Assembly (NCBI GenBank): GCA_016866355.1
Contig: VGMN01000001.1
Span: forward strand, 186,001 to 250,000
Origin: Bacteroidota bacterium
GTDB taxonomy: Bacteria > Bacteroidota > Bacteroidia > Chitinophagales > Chitinophagaceae
Direction: 5' to 3'
DNA: 64,000 nucleotides
The notes under the pieces were generated by a model. It had not been told where the DNA came from and did not search any database. It saw nothing but the letters and a program-made list of their open reading frames with translations. This document shows positions 52,576 through 61,810 of this stretch, piece by piece (within the stretch, counting starts at the first letter, position 1; each line of letters starts with the position of its first letter). A program made the position numbers and the translations under genes.

Positions 52576-54757
52576 AGTCCTTTTTAGTGTTTTCGTTTCC
52601 AAGATTTTTAAGAATCCAATTGGTTTTCATGCTCCACAGGTGAAAGGTGGTGTTATCAGCCGATCCGCCAATCCCATGGTTTTTATTTGGATAATAAAAG
52701 CTATCAAAATGAATATTGGCTTTGACCAACGCAGTTACCATTTGTGTGGCATTTTGGAAATGAACATTGTCATCAGCTGTTCCATGGATTAAAAGGTACT
52801 TTCCCTTTATTTTTTCAGCATGGTTTAAAGGAGAGTTATCATCGTAGCCTTTTGGGTTTTCTTGTGGCGTACGCATATAACGTTCCGTATATATATTATC
52901 ATAAAAACGCCAGCTGGTTACGGGTGCTACTGCAACGGCTGCGTGAAAAACATCCGCCCCTTTTGTGATGGCAAGCGTACTCATGAATCCGCCATAGCTC
53001 CAGCCCCAATGTCCAATTTTATTTTTGTCTACATAAGGGAGTTTGCCCAACTCCCTTGCGGCGTCTATCTGATCTTCAATTTCCAGTTTTCCTAATTGCA
53101 GATATGTTTTTTTCTTAAACTCCTCCCCTCTATAACCCGTACCCGTATTGTCAACGCTTACTACAATAAACCCTTTTTGAGCAAGGAGTTGATGCCAGGT
53201 GCTTACTGCCCCAAATCGGTTTGCTACTTGTTGCGAGCCGGGGCCACCATAGTTACAGAAAAGAACAGGATATTTTTTTGAGGCGTCGAATCCAGCAGGC
53301 TTCAAAAGCCATCCGTTCAGTGTATCACCTTTGCTATTGGGTATAATGATAAATTCTGCATTGGAAAAAGCATACTCGTTCATTTTTTCCTGCAGTTTGC
53401 TGTTTGTACCCAATTGTGCCAGTAGTTTGGAGCTAATTCCTTTTTTCTTATCCACTATCAACTGATACCTGCTCACTTGCTGTGGGGTATTAATAGTGGA
53501 GTAATAAAGGAAATACTCAGTAAAGTTGTCATTAAATACGGCACGATTCCAACCGGTAGTTGCGGTTAATGCAGTGGTGTTCTTCCCAGCAAAATCAGTC
53601 ACCATGATATTACGGTCCATTGGTCTGGGAGCAGCTACTGTGTAGAAAATTCGTTTAGTATTTTCATCTACTCCATTAATCTCTGTAATTTCTTTTGTGC
53701 CTTGTGTTACTTGTGCTTTTACCGTGCCATCAAAACTGTACAAGTATAAGTGGCGATACCCATTCATCTCGCTGGTAAAAAGAAAATGTTTTCCATCTTT
53801 CAAGAACCACCAATCATCATTAATCTCAACAAAGTATTTGTTTTTCTCCTCATATACCAACTGGCTTTTTCCAGTTGCGGCATTGGTGGCTAAGAGCTTC
53901 AATTGATTTTGATGTCTGTTCATCCAGAAAACAAGTAAGGTGTTGTTATCCTGCGTCCATTTAATTCTTGGAATGTAAATATCACCCGTCTCTGTTTCGG
54001 CCTTGGCTTTATTACCAGTTTTTACATCATATATATAAATTTCCACTGTGGAATTATCATCACCAGCTTTTGGGTATTTGTATCGGTAATCCGTATTGTG
54101 CGAATTGTCATAAAAGGTCATATTGAATTCTTTCACTTTTGACTCGTCAAAGCGATAGTAGGCAAGATGTGTACCCTCTTTATTCCAGGCATAGGCTTGT
54201 GAAAATTCAAACTCCTCTTCATAAACCCAATCACAATTACCATTGATTACAAAATTCCATTTACCATCAGTTGTAACGGCCGTGTATTGAGCGGTTGCAA
54301 TTTGGTATAGATAAAGATTGTTTTCGTATACATATGATACATACTCTCCATTGGGTGAGAAGTTGGCATGTATAAATTTTGCATCTGCTTGCTCAGCACC
54401 TTTACCCAGTGGCCCCGTCAATTTTACAAGTTGTGTGTCATTGTTCACTATTTGTAATAAGTATACCACCGATTTAGAGGATCTTCTATAGATGGGCTCT
54501 GTTTTTGTTTTGACCAACCATAACCCAGGTTTGGATGGACAGGGCACCACTTCATCCGGACGTGCTATTGATTTGCCAGTTTGATCTTTATAATTACTCC
54601 ACCGCCAGGCCGGTTCTTTTGAAGTGGTATCAAACCGGGCGTTTATAAACTCACCACGGAAAGTGCCTTTTTTGTAAAGATCCTCGAGCGTAATTTGACG
54701 AGGTTGCGCAATGGCTAGCAGGGGGGCGCAAATAAGTGTCAGCAATAATGCACGCAT
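52574..54757 (-). CDS. S9 family dipeptidyl-peptidase IV-like protease
   Basis: A 727-residue exported serine peptidase with a signal peptide (hydrophobic residues about 3-16), an N-terminal DPP IV-type beta-propeller (CDWVYEEEFEFSQAYAW with the Glu pair that holds the substrate N-terminus) and a C-terminal alpha/beta-hydrolase. The catalytic triad is Ser in WGWSYGGFMS, Asp in HGTADDNVHF and His in NKNHGIGG. It removes X-Pro/X-Ala dipeptides. ATG 54757 is chosen because the signal peptide follows; in-frame codons upstream cover a terminator. Confidence 0.93.
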   Translation of the reverse strand: MRALLLTLICAPLLAIAQPRQITLEDLYKKGTFRGEFINARFDTTSKEPAWRWSNYKDQTGKSIARPDEVVPCPSKPGLWLVKTKTEPIYRRSSKSVVYLLQIVNNDTQLVKLTGPLGKGAEQADAKFIHANFSPNGEYVSYVYENNLYLYQIATAQYTAVTTDGKWNFVINGNCDWVYEEEFEFSQAYAWNKEGTHLAYYRFDESKVKEFNMTFYDNSHNTDYRYKYPKAGDDNSTVEIYIYDVKTGNKAKAETETGDIYIPRIKWTQDNNTLLVFWMNRHQNQLKLLATNAATGKSQLVYEEKNKYFVEINDDWWFLKDGKHFLFTSEMNGYRHLYLYSFDGTVKAQVTQGTKEITEINGVDENTKRIFYTVAAPRPMDRNIMVTDFAGKNTTALTATTGWNRAVFNDNFTEYFLYYSTINTPQQVSRYQLIVDKKKGISSKLLAQLGTNSKLQEKMNEYAFSNAEFIIIPNSKGDTLNGWLLKPAGFDASKKYPVLFCNYGGPGSQQVANRFGAVSTWHQLLAQKGFIVVSVDNTGTGYRGEEFKKKTYLQLGKLEIEDQIDAARELGKLPYVDKNKIGHWGWSYGGFMSTLAITKGADVFHAAVAVAPVTSWRFYDNIYTERYMRTPQENPKGYDDNSPLNHAEKIKGKYLLIHGTADDNVHFQNATQMVTALVKANIHFDSFYYPNKNHGIGGSADNTTFHLWSMKTNWILKNLGNENTKKD

Positions 54758-54784
54758 ACAATTTTGTTTAGAATATAAATGTAT

Positions 54785-54815
54785 AAAAAAAGACGGCCTT
54801 TCTGGGACCGTCTTT
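54785..54815 (-). terminator. Terminator of the oxoamine synthase gene
   Basis: AAAGACGG...CCGTCTTT (54789-54815, 11-nt loop) followed on the minus strand by a run of T. It ends the message of the gene at 54837-56096 and separates it from the S9 peptidase gene. Confidence 0.8.
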
Positions 54816-54836
54816 AAACTCTTTGATAAGTGGTAG

Positions 54837-56096
54837 TTACTTCTTTTCAGCCATGTCAGGCATCGCCTCCACTTTGTAGGCACCGGCATCTAATTTGACC
54901 TTGGTTTCAGAAAAGGCCTTCAGTGTTGTCTGGATATCTTCATCGTTATGGATTGCGGAGGGGATCAACCGATAAATGATATGCCCTTTAGGTATAACAG
55001 GGTACACTACAATGGAGCAAAAAATGCCATAGTTCTCTCGTAAATCCATAACCATAGCTGTTGCTTCCTCTATACCTCCTTTCATGTAAACCGGCGTAAC
55101 CACTGAATCGGTTTTACCGATGTCAAATCCACGTTCTTTTAATCCTTTTTGCAACTTTAAAGCGTTACTCCAAAGTTTTTCTTTGTATTCCGGATGGTCC
55201 CGCAATAATTCCAGGCGTTTCAAATTGCCCACTACCAGCGGCATGGGTAAACTCTTTGCAAAAATTTGAGAACGAATATTGTAACGTATAAAATCCATGA
55301 TCACTTTGTCACCAGCTACAAAAGCCCCAATGCTAGCCATGGATTTTGCAAACGTTGAAAAGTAAATATCAATTTTATCTTGTATTCCTTGTTCTTCACC
55401 GGCGCCGGCTCCCGTTTTTCCCAATGTGCCAAATCCATGCGCATCGTCAACTAAGAGTCGGAATTGAAATTTATTTTTCAGCGCTGCTATTTCCTTTAGC
55501 TTTCCTTGATCACCGGCCATACCAAACACCCCTTCCGTGATAACTAATATTCCACCTGCTTTTTGTTTTTCCACTAATGCGGTGGCACGTTGTAATTGCT
55601 TTTCACAGTCTTCCACATCGTTGTGCTTAAAAACATATCGATGACCTGGATGCATTCTTAATCCATCAATGATACAAGCATGACTCTCTGCATCGTAAAC
55701 AATCACATCATGCCGGCCACACAACACATCAATAACACTCAGCATACCCTGGTATCCAAAATTCAAAAGCACGGCATCTTCTTTCATTTCAAATGCCGCA
55801 AGCTCCGCTTCTAATCTTTCATGATGATTACTGTTACCACTCATCATCCGAGCTCCCATGGGGTAGGCTAATCCGTAGTCTCGTGCGCCGTCTGCATCTG
55901 CTTTTCTCACTTCAGGATGGTTGGCAAGACCCAGATAGTTATTTAGACTCCAAACTATCATGTCTTTACCACGAAACTTCATGCGGCTGCTGATTTCGCC
56001 TTCCAACTTAGGAAATGCAAAGTATCCATGTGCGCGCTCGCGGTGTTGACCTAAAGGACCCGCGTTTTTCATTAGTTTCTCAAATAAATCGGCCAT
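54837..56096 (-). CDS. Alpha-oxoamine synthase family PLP enzyme
   Basis: A 419-residue fold-type I PLP enzyme of the family containing serine palmitoyltransferase, glycine C-acetyltransferase (Kbl) and BioF. It has NNYLGLANHPEVR, GARMMSGNSNHHERLE, VDDAHGFGTLGK (about residues 217-227, cofactor Asp/His) and the internal-aldimine Lys in STFAKSMASIG (about 251). Acyl-CoA and amino acid are not predictable; Bacteroidota make sphingolipids, so SPT-like activity is plausible, yet conserved SPT positions differ. It has its own promoter and terminator. Flanked on both sides by S9 peptidase genes. Confidence 0.82.
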   Translation of the reverse strand: MADLFEKLMKNAGPLGQHRERAHGYFAFPKLEGEISSRMKFRGKDMIVWSLNNYLGLANHPEVRKADADGARDYGLAYPMGARMMSGNSNHHERLEAELAAFEMKEDAVLLNFGYQGMLSVIDVLCGRHDVIVYDAESHACIIDGLRMHPGHRYVFKHNDVEDCEKQLQRATALVEKQKAGGILVITEGVFGMAGDQGKLKEIAALKNKFQFRLLVDDAHGFGTLGKTGAGAGEEQGIQDKIDIYFSTFAKSMASIGAFVAGDKVIMDFIRYNIRSQIFAKSLPMPLVVGNLKRLELLRDHPEYKEKLWSNALKLQKGLKERGFDIGKTDSVVTPVYMKGGIEEATAMVMDLRENYGIFCSIVVYPVIPKGHIIYRLIPSAIHNDEDIQTTLKAFSETKVKLDAGAYKVEAMPDMAEKK

Positions 56097-56126
56097 ATGC
56101 TGGTTTTAACAGGTTATTTTCAGCTG

Positions 56127-56134
56127 CAAAATTA
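56127..56134 (-). promoter_or_regulatory. Oxoamine synthase promoter, -7 element
   Basis: TAATTTTG on the minus strand, an exact TAnnTTTG match, ends 30 nt before the ATG at 56096. Confidence 0.6.
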
Positions 56135-56170
56135 CATTTTTTACCTTTTACTTTTTCGCTCTTTAGCCTC

Positions 56171-58618
56171 CTAAAACCCCTTTTTGATAGCCGCGGGAGA
56201 TATGGGTGTTCCTTTTACAAATCGGTCCATCCACTCCAGTTGCTCTGCAAGAACATGCAGTAAATTTTCCTTGCCGGTGTAGCCATGCGATTCATAAGGT
56301 AAGGTGATATAACGGGCGGTGCCTCCGTGTCCTTTTATAGCACTATACATACGTTCACTTTGTATAGGAAAAGTGCCGGTGTTATTGTCCAATTCGCCAT
56401 GGATGAGCAATAGAGGTGCTTTAATCTGGTCAGCATAGCTGAACGGGCTCATTTTATTGTACAGTTCTGGCGCCTGCCAATATGTTCTGTCTTCATTTTG
56501 AAATCCAAATGGGGTTAGTGTTCGATTATAGGCTCCGCTTCTAGCAATTCCTGCTTTAAAAAGTTTGGTATGTGCCAGCAAATTCGCAGTCATAAAAGCT
56601 CCATAGCTATGTCCACCAACGGCAACACGGGAAGGATCACCAACGCCTCTTTGCTCTAAGGTTTGAATAGCTGCAGAAGCGTTCATGGTTAACTGCTCAA
56701 TGAAATTATCGTTGGGTTTCCCATTATCAGCGGTAGCTACAATGGGCATTTCCGCATTGTTTAATACCGCATACCCTTGCGTGACATAAAACACGGGCGA
56801 GCCTCCACTCAAGAAAGTAAATCGATGTTCACTGCCTCTCACTTGTGCGGCGTCAGCAGCTGAATTATACTCCGCTGGGTAGGCCCAAATCAAAACAGGT
56901 AACTTTCCATCACGATCCTTATCATATCCTTTAGGCAAATACAAGTCTCCCGTTAACGTAACACCGTCCTCACGCTTGTATTGTATTTTTTCTTTTGTAA
57001 CACCTTCCATGGCTGGATATGGATTTGCAAAATTGGTGAGTGGTCTATCTGCAATGCGTCTTTTTAAATCCTTCAAAAAATAATTAGGCACAGCAGTTTC
57101 ACTTTCTCGTTGGGTAACCACTACTCCTGTTTCTGCATCGAGTACTTTTTGAATGGTCTCAAAACTTCCCTCAGCACAACGCCAGAGTGTATCAGATTTT
57201 TTAGTATGAACCTGAAAAGAAAGTAAAAAGGGGAGATCTCCCTTGGGCGAACTTCCTGTAACATTATTGAATAAAATACTGTTTCCATTTTCAATAGTCC
57301 ATAAAACAGGTCTTCCAAATTGGTTAGGATGTGTTACAGGGTTGCCAGGGTTTGTATAGGCATCTGTGGTATTGCGCGTAAAAATTCTTTCCAGGTCTCC
57401 GGTAATTGGATTGAATCGATTGATTCCTGCCACTTGTTTAGAGCGGAGTCCTTCATACACCAGCGCTAGACCTTCGTTTCCCCAAATGATATTATTGAAC
57501 CGCATCTTTGTTTTGAACAAGAGTGTGGGTGTGCTTGTAAAAGGAGCCTCCCAGGAAAACACAGCATCATGGTAGTCTACTTTATTTTTAATCATGCCGC
57601 TGTCCAATGGTTGACACCAAACTAATGTAGCAGGACTATCATCCTTCCATTCGTGACCTCTGGCAATGGGCTGCACATTATCATTTCCACTGGGTGCCGT
57701 TTCAGCAGACGGCACTTCCATCACTTCTTTTATCTTGTTTCCCTTATTGTCTGTAATGAAGAGCAATGAGGCAAAACCTCCAGCAGGAACTGAGTAGGAG
57801 AAGGGAGGTTTGATAATTTCAGTTAACAGGTAGCGTTTATCAGGTGAGGGAGTCACTGATTTATACAAGGCAGGAGTGCCAATTTTAGACTCTATCCCTT
57901 TGTTGTTGATTACAAGTTGGACAGTTGCGTAAAAAGTAAACAGACTTTCATCGTACGGAGATTTTATTAAATCCTGGTATGTTGGTCGGGGAGAGGCTTT
58001 GCCACTATTCTCTTGTACCGTGGGTCCATCTGGCACGGCAGGTTTAACGGGAGCTTCTGTGGGTTTTTGTGTACTAGTAAAGTAAAGCAAGGCCTCTGCT
58101 GAGAGCCATTGGTATCTATTTAAAACAATATTTAAAGGGGCCTTATTAATTTTAGTTGCCTTTTTAGTAGCAATGGCTACTGTGTAGAGGTCTACTCCTC
58201 CATTTTCAATTTGCAAAAAAGCAAAACGTTGCTGATCGGGACTCCAGGAAATAGATTGCGCACTGAGTTTTGCGGGGAGTCCGCTTATTGCATATTCTTT
58301 CCCCGTTTTTACATCTTTCAATTTAATTGCGTGCACAGCATTGATACGGCTGGGCGAAAAGTTGGCCGGGTTTATTCGAAGACCTGCAATTCTCAATTCA
58401 GGCGCAGCCAATTCCTCCATCTCTGCATAGCCATTACTTTGTTGCAATACCATCCACTGGCCTGTATTATCAATTGAAACAGATGCTGGTCGTTTAGCAA
58501 GTAGCATATCTGCAACAACAGCAGGTGGCGTTTTATATCCGGCTTGACTCCATCCAAGATTTGTGATGACAAGTAGACAGATTGTTAAAAAAATGCTGCG
58601 TATAAAAAGCTTTTGCAT
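56171..58618 (-). CDS. S9 family prolyl oligopeptidase-like protease
   Basis: An 815-residue exported serine peptidase with signal peptide (residues about 5-25), a long N-terminal propeller region and a C-terminal alpha/beta-hydrolase: nucleophile Ser in VGGHSYGAFMTAN, Asp in HGELDNNTGTFP and His in YESHGYTG. The arrangement matches the S9 acylaminoacyl/prolyl-oligopeptidase group, and differs from the DPP IV-type enzyme at 52574. Substrate not predictable. Confidence 0.9.
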   Translation of the reverse strand: MQKLFIRSIFLTICLLVITNLGWSQAGYKTPPAVVADMLLAKRPASVSIDNTGQWMVLQQSNGYAEMEELAAPELRIAGLRINPANFSPSRINAVHAIKLKDVKTGKEYAISGLPAKLSAQSISWSPDQQRFAFLQIENGGVDLYTVAIATKKATKINKAPLNIVLNRYQWLSAEALLYFTSTQKPTEAPVKPAVPDGPTVQENSGKASPRPTYQDLIKSPYDESLFTFYATVQLVINNKGIESKIGTPALYKSVTPSPDKRYLLTEIIKPPFSYSVPAGGFASLLFITDNKGNKIKEVMEVPSAETAPSGNDNVQPIARGHEWKDDSPATLVWCQPLDSGMIKNKVDYHDAVFSWEAPFTSTPTLLFKTKMRFNNIIWGNEGLALVYEGLRSKQVAGINRFNPITGDLERIFTRNTTDAYTNPGNPVTHPNQFGRPVLWTIENGNSILFNNVTGSSPKGDLPFLLSFQVHTKKSDTLWRCAEGSFETIQKVLDAETGVVVTQRESETAVPNYFLKDLKRRIADRPLTNFANPYPAMEGVTKEKIQYKREDGVTLTGDLYLPKGYDKDRDGKLPVLIWAYPAEYNSAADAAQVRGSEHRFTFLSGGSPVFYVTQGYAVLNNAEMPIVATADNGKPNDNFIEQLTMNASAAIQTLEQRGVGDPSRVAVGGHSYGAFMTANLLAHTKLFKAGIARSGAYNRTLTPFGFQNEDRTYWQAPELYNKMSPFSYADQIKAPLLLIHGELDNNTGTFPIQSERMYSAIKGHGGTARYITLPYESHGYTGKENLLHVLAEQLEWMDRFVKGTPISPAAIKKGF

Positions 58619-58685
58619 CGGTTGTAATTTTAAGGTAGTAAGTTAGTCAAAATGGCGATCTTTACAGGATCAATCGACCCTTAAA

Positions 58686-59312
58686 ATGAATATAAAAGTT
58701 TGTGGCATTACAACCTTCAAGCAGCTTCAACAGCTCGATGGTTTAGAAGTAGATATGGCAGGCATTGTGTTAGTGCAAGACTCTCCATGGTTTGCTGGAA
58801 ATTTATTAGATGGCAAAGAAGTATGTAAGGCCGATTTTGATCTTAAAAAAGTAGGTATCCTTTACAATCCCTCCTTGTCAGAAGCCTTGGATTGGATTGA
58901 CATGTATAAGCTGGATGTTGTTCAATTAAATGGGACTGAGGATCCTTCCCTTTGTGATGACTTAAGCACGGAGGTAGAAGTAATCAAAACTTTTCAAGTG
59001 GGGGATTCCGCAAAAGAACTGGAAAAGCAACTAGCCGATTACGACGCAGTTTGTGATTACTACCTATTTACGGGTAATAGTCAATCTACTTCGGGAGTGT
59101 ATGGAACTGGTTTTGATTGGGCATTATTAGAAATGCTTCGTATCGAAAAGCCATTCTTCCTTTCTGGGGGTATTCATCAGCAACAGGCGGGCGTACTTCG
59201 TAAGTTTTCTCATCCTGATTTTTTTGGCCCAGACCTTACGCAGTTATTTGAAACAACTCCGGGTGAAAAAGACTTAAAGACTATTTTACAATTTCGTCAA
59301 CAGGTTCGTTAA
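58686..59312 (+). CDS. TrpF-like protein with altered active site
   Basis: A 208-residue protein aligned end to end with phosphoribosylanthranilate isomerase: IKVCGIT at the N-terminus (general-base Cys at residue 6), VVQLNG near 79-83, YGTGFDWALLEM near 139-150, PFFLSGGI and a GPDL...FETTPGEKDL tail. However several positions expected to be conserved differ: SPWF in place of SPRY (Trp35 for the binding Arg), Asn82 for His in QLHG, and YLFTGN (Thr129) where LFDT-type motifs carry the general-acid Asp. Either this is a non-catalytic paralogue or a changed function. No other trp gene is nearby. Confidence 0.75.
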   Translation: MNIKVCGITTFKQLQQLDGLEVDMAGIVLVQDSPWFAGNLLDGKEVCKADFDLKKVGILYNPSLSEALDWIDMYKLDVVQLNGTEDPSLCDDLSTEVEVIKTFQVGDSAKELEKQLADYDAVCDYYLFTGNSQSTSGVYGTGFDWALLEMLRIEKPFFLSGGIHQQQAGVLRKFSHPDFFGPDLTQLFETTPGEKDLKTILQFRQQVR

Positions 59313-59322
59313 TGTAATTAGC

Positions 59323-60423
59323 ATGAAAAATATTTTTTTATTCATTTTTTGTTGTCTTCATTATGCTGTGTTGTTGGCGCAACAAAGCGAAGGATTTGAG
59401 TTAAGAGGTCAGCTAACTGGATTTGCTGACAGTGTACCTGTTCGACTTTTTCGCAGTGGCGAAAACGCTCCTTTTTTGACCACTGTGTTGAAGCAGCAGC
59501 AATTTATGCTGCGCGGGCAACTAGGGGAACCAGCCTTAGTTTTTTTATTTGTGGGAGATCAGCAACAGCCTGCTGAGTTATTTCTTGAGAATGCATCTAT
59601 TCTTGTAAAGGGAGAAAAAGGAAGTCCTACTAACTGGGTTGTTGTGGGAAGCCAATCACACCAGGTATTTCGGGATTTTGTTGCAAGTTTCATGCCTTAC
59701 GTTCAGTTACGAAATAACCAAGCAAGTTTGCTTAATGAATCTGGAGCGGGCTCCAAGCGGGATAGCATCATGGATGTTTACACCCAGGCTAACCTTAAAA
59801 TGCAGGAGCAAATTGACAAGTTGGTTAAAGCGCATCCGAATTCTCCCGTAACTCCCTTTGTACTTGCTGCAACATACGGTTTTACAAATGATCCGGTACA
59901 ATTAGAACAACGGTTTAATCAGTTATCAAGCAGTGGTCAGCAAGGAAGTATGGGGCGGCAACTAAATGCGTTAATACAAGACTCCAAAGTGGGTGCCATA
60001 GGATCGCAGGCTATTGATTTTACACAGCCTGATGTGAATGGTAAGCCTGTTTCACTTTCCTCCTTTAGGGGCAAGTATGTACTGGTAGATTTTTGGGCAA
60101 GTTGGTGTGGTCCTTGTCGGCAAGAAAATCCTACTGTAGTGTATAACTACAATAAGTTCAAATCAAAAAATTTTACAGTATTGGGTGTTTCGCTCGATCG
60201 TGAGGATTTGCGCGAAAAGTGGTTAGAGGCCATCCGTAAAGATGGATTAGCCTGGACGCAGGTCAGTGATTTAAAATACTGGAATAATGAAGCGGCAAAA
60301 CTCTATCGTGTTACAGGAATACCCGCTAATTTTCTGGTAGATCCTGCAGGAAAGATAGTTGCTAAAAATCTAAGGGGCCCCGCCTTGGAGCAAACGCTGT
60401 GTCAGCTACTAGGTTGTAATTGA
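59323..60423 (+). CDS. DUF4369/TlpA-type exported thioredoxin
   Basis: A 366-residue protein: signal peptide (residues about 1-19), an N-terminal DUF4369-like domain (about 25-120, beginning FELRGQLTGFADSVPVRLFR), a helical linker and a C-terminal TlpA thioredoxin domain with WASWCGPCRQENP (WCGPC about residues 262-266) and TGIPANFLVDPAGK. These are abundant periplasmic disulfide exchangers in Bacteroidota; the specific client is unknown. It starts 10 nt after the TrpF-like gene. Confidence 0.88.
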   Translation: MKNIFLFIFCCLHYAVLLAQQSEGFELRGQLTGFADSVPVRLFRSGENAPFLTTVLKQQQFMLRGQLGEPALVFLFVGDQQQPAELFLENASILVKGEKGSPTNWVVVGSQSHQVFRDFVASFMPYVQLRNNQASLLNESGAGSKRDSIMDVYTQANLKMQEQIDKLVKAHPNSPVTPFVLAATYGFTNDPVQLEQRFNQLSSSGQQGSMGRQLNALIQDSKVGAIGSQAIDFTQPDVNGKPVSLSSFRGKYVLVDFWASWCGPCRQENPTVVYNYNKFKSKNFTVLGVSLDREDLREKWLEAIRKDGLAWTQVSDLKYWNNEAAKLYRVTGIPANFLVDPAGKIVAKNLRGPALEQTLCQLLGCN

Positions 60424-60428
60424 TTCAT

Positions 60429-61148
60429 TCAAAGACCTAACACTTCTTTCATCGTGTAGATTCCTTTTTTATCTTTTATAAAGTTTGCAGCTAAAACTGC
60501 ACCAGCTGCAAATCCGGTACGATTATGTGCAGTATGAATTATTTCTATGTCATCTACTACGGATGCATATTTTACGCTGTGGGTACCGGGTGTAGGATCA
60601 ATACGTTGACTGATGATCTCAAGATCTTCGGGATTGTCACTAATGTCATTCACCCACTGTTTCTTTTTTTTATTGTGTTGTAATATCTGCTCAGCTAAGG
60701 TCAAGGCGGTTCCACTAGGGGCGTCTTTTTTTTGTGTATGATGAATTTCTTCAAGAATTACTTCGTACTGTGGATGCGGAGCCATTAGTGCGGCTAATTT
60801 TTTATTCAATTCAAAAAATAAATTAACCCCAATACTAAAATTGCTTGCATATACCATGCTTCCGTTCAAGTTCTTGCATTGTGCTTGTATAGCAGGTAGT
60901 GCGTGTGTCCAACCAGTAGTGCCACACACAATAGGAACACCTGCTTGTAGACAGCTTTCAATATTTTGGGTGGCGCTCTCAGGAGTAGTGAACTCAATAG
61001 CCACATCCGCTTGTTGCAGCAATGCACTATTGCAAAGCGCGTTATTGTTTTGGCTGTTTATTTTTAATACTATTTCATGTCCTTGCTGGAGGGCAATTTC
61101 TTCAATAGCTCTACCCATTTTTCCATAACCGATAAGTGCAATTTTCAT
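60429..61148 (-). CDS. dapB: 4-hydroxy-tetrahydrodipicolinate reductase
   Basis: A 239-residue NAD(P)H-dependent reductase of the diaminopimelate/lysine pathway, needed for peptidoglycan. Nucleotide loop ALIGYGKMGRAIEE at the N-terminus, VCGTTGW, the catalytic segment EEIHHTQKKDAPSGTALT and the GFAAGAVLAANF C-terminal motif. It is a little shorter than the enterobacterial enzyme, as usual for Bacteroidota. ATG 61148 follows its promoter by 16 nt. Its neighbours parB, parA and DUF5683 form a widely conserved block. Confidence 0.96.
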   Translation of the reverse strand: MKIALIGYGKMGRAIEEIALQQGHEIVLKINSQNNNALCNSALLQQADVAIEFTTPESATQNIESCLQAGVPIVCGTTGWTHALPAIQAQCKNLNGSMVYASNFSIGVNLFFELNKKLAALMAPHPQYEVILEEIHHTQKKDAPSGTALTLAEQILQHNKKKKQWVNDISDNPEDLEIISQRIDPTPGTHSVKYASVVDDIEIIHTAHNRTGFAAGAVLAANFIKDKKGIYTMKEVLGL

Positions 61149-61164
61149 ACTGATTGAATTCTGG

Positions 61165-61172
61165 CAAAGGTA
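61165..61172 (-). promoter_or_regulatory. dapB promoter, -7 element
   Basis: TACCTTTG on the minus strand, an exact TAnnTTTG match, ends 16 nt before the dapB ATG. It uncouples dapB from the upstream DUF5683 gene. Confidence 0.6.
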
Positions 61173-61216
61173 AGTCAACACTTGTTCCCTGTGCTGACAG
61201 TGGTCAGCGTAAATTG

Positions 61217-61810
61217 TTATTTACCTATTTGTAAGCGTAAGCTAATGCCATTGGTTTGGGCCATAGGGCTGTAGCCGGTTTTTAACTGTAAACTCAGATC
61301 AGGTCCCACATCAAATGTTTTTAAATGTGCATCTACAGAAGCGTCTACTACATTAAGCCCCCAAAGTAGAAGAAAAAATAAAACTGAGTAATCTATATCT
61401 CTTCTAAACTGGTCTCGGTAATAGCGAAGGCTTTCTTCAGGAAGTGGTTTTAAATTCGACTTTATGGCATTGAATAGCAGCGAATCTGTTTGATTGACAC
61501 GCATATTATATTTTACCCGGTAGGCAAAACGAGTGTCACGGTAATTAGTAATGTTATACACGAACACGGCACCACTTGCCCCAAGCGCACCATACACAAT
61601 TGGAAGTTTCCAGTATTTTTTATTGTAAATCTGACCAAGACCTGGCACTAGTGCAGAGCGAATAGCCGCTTTTCGGGGACTATGCGCTGCCTGTGCTGAG
61701 TCATATTTATTGTTGCCGTTGGGCACTTGACTTATAGCTTGTGCCCAACTTTGCTGCGAAGCAGCTAAAAGAAGGAGAAAAAAAAGTGTGCGTTGTTGCA
61801 GCCGTTTCAT
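61217..61810 (-). CDS. DUF5683 exported/membrane protein
   Basis: A 197-residue protein with signal peptide (residues about 7-23), then the DUF5683-type segment AAIRSALVPGLGQIYNKKYW with a glycine-rich hydrophobic hairpin (GALGASGAVFVYNITNY), a second hydrophobic helix (YSVLFFLLLWGLNVVDASVDAH) and a C-terminal strand region. Function unknown. Its ATG overlaps the parB stop in TAATG (61808-61812), so it is translationally coupled to chromosome-partition genes. Confidence 0.85.
   Translation of the reverse strand: MKRLQQRTLFFLLLLAASQQSWAQAISQVPNGNNKYDSAQAAHSPRKAAIRSALVPGLGQIYNKKYWKLPIVYGALGASGAVFVYNITNYRDTRFAYRVKYNMRVNQTDSLLFNAIKSNLKPLPEESLRYYRDQFRRDIDYSVLFFLLLWGLNVVDASVDAHLKTFDVGPDLSLQLKTGYSPMAQTNGISLRLQIGK

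Noticed and set aside
54758-54889. Extended N-terminus of the DPP IV-like peptidase
   Set aside because: It would run across the terminator of the upstream gene and put 44 residues before a good signal peptide.
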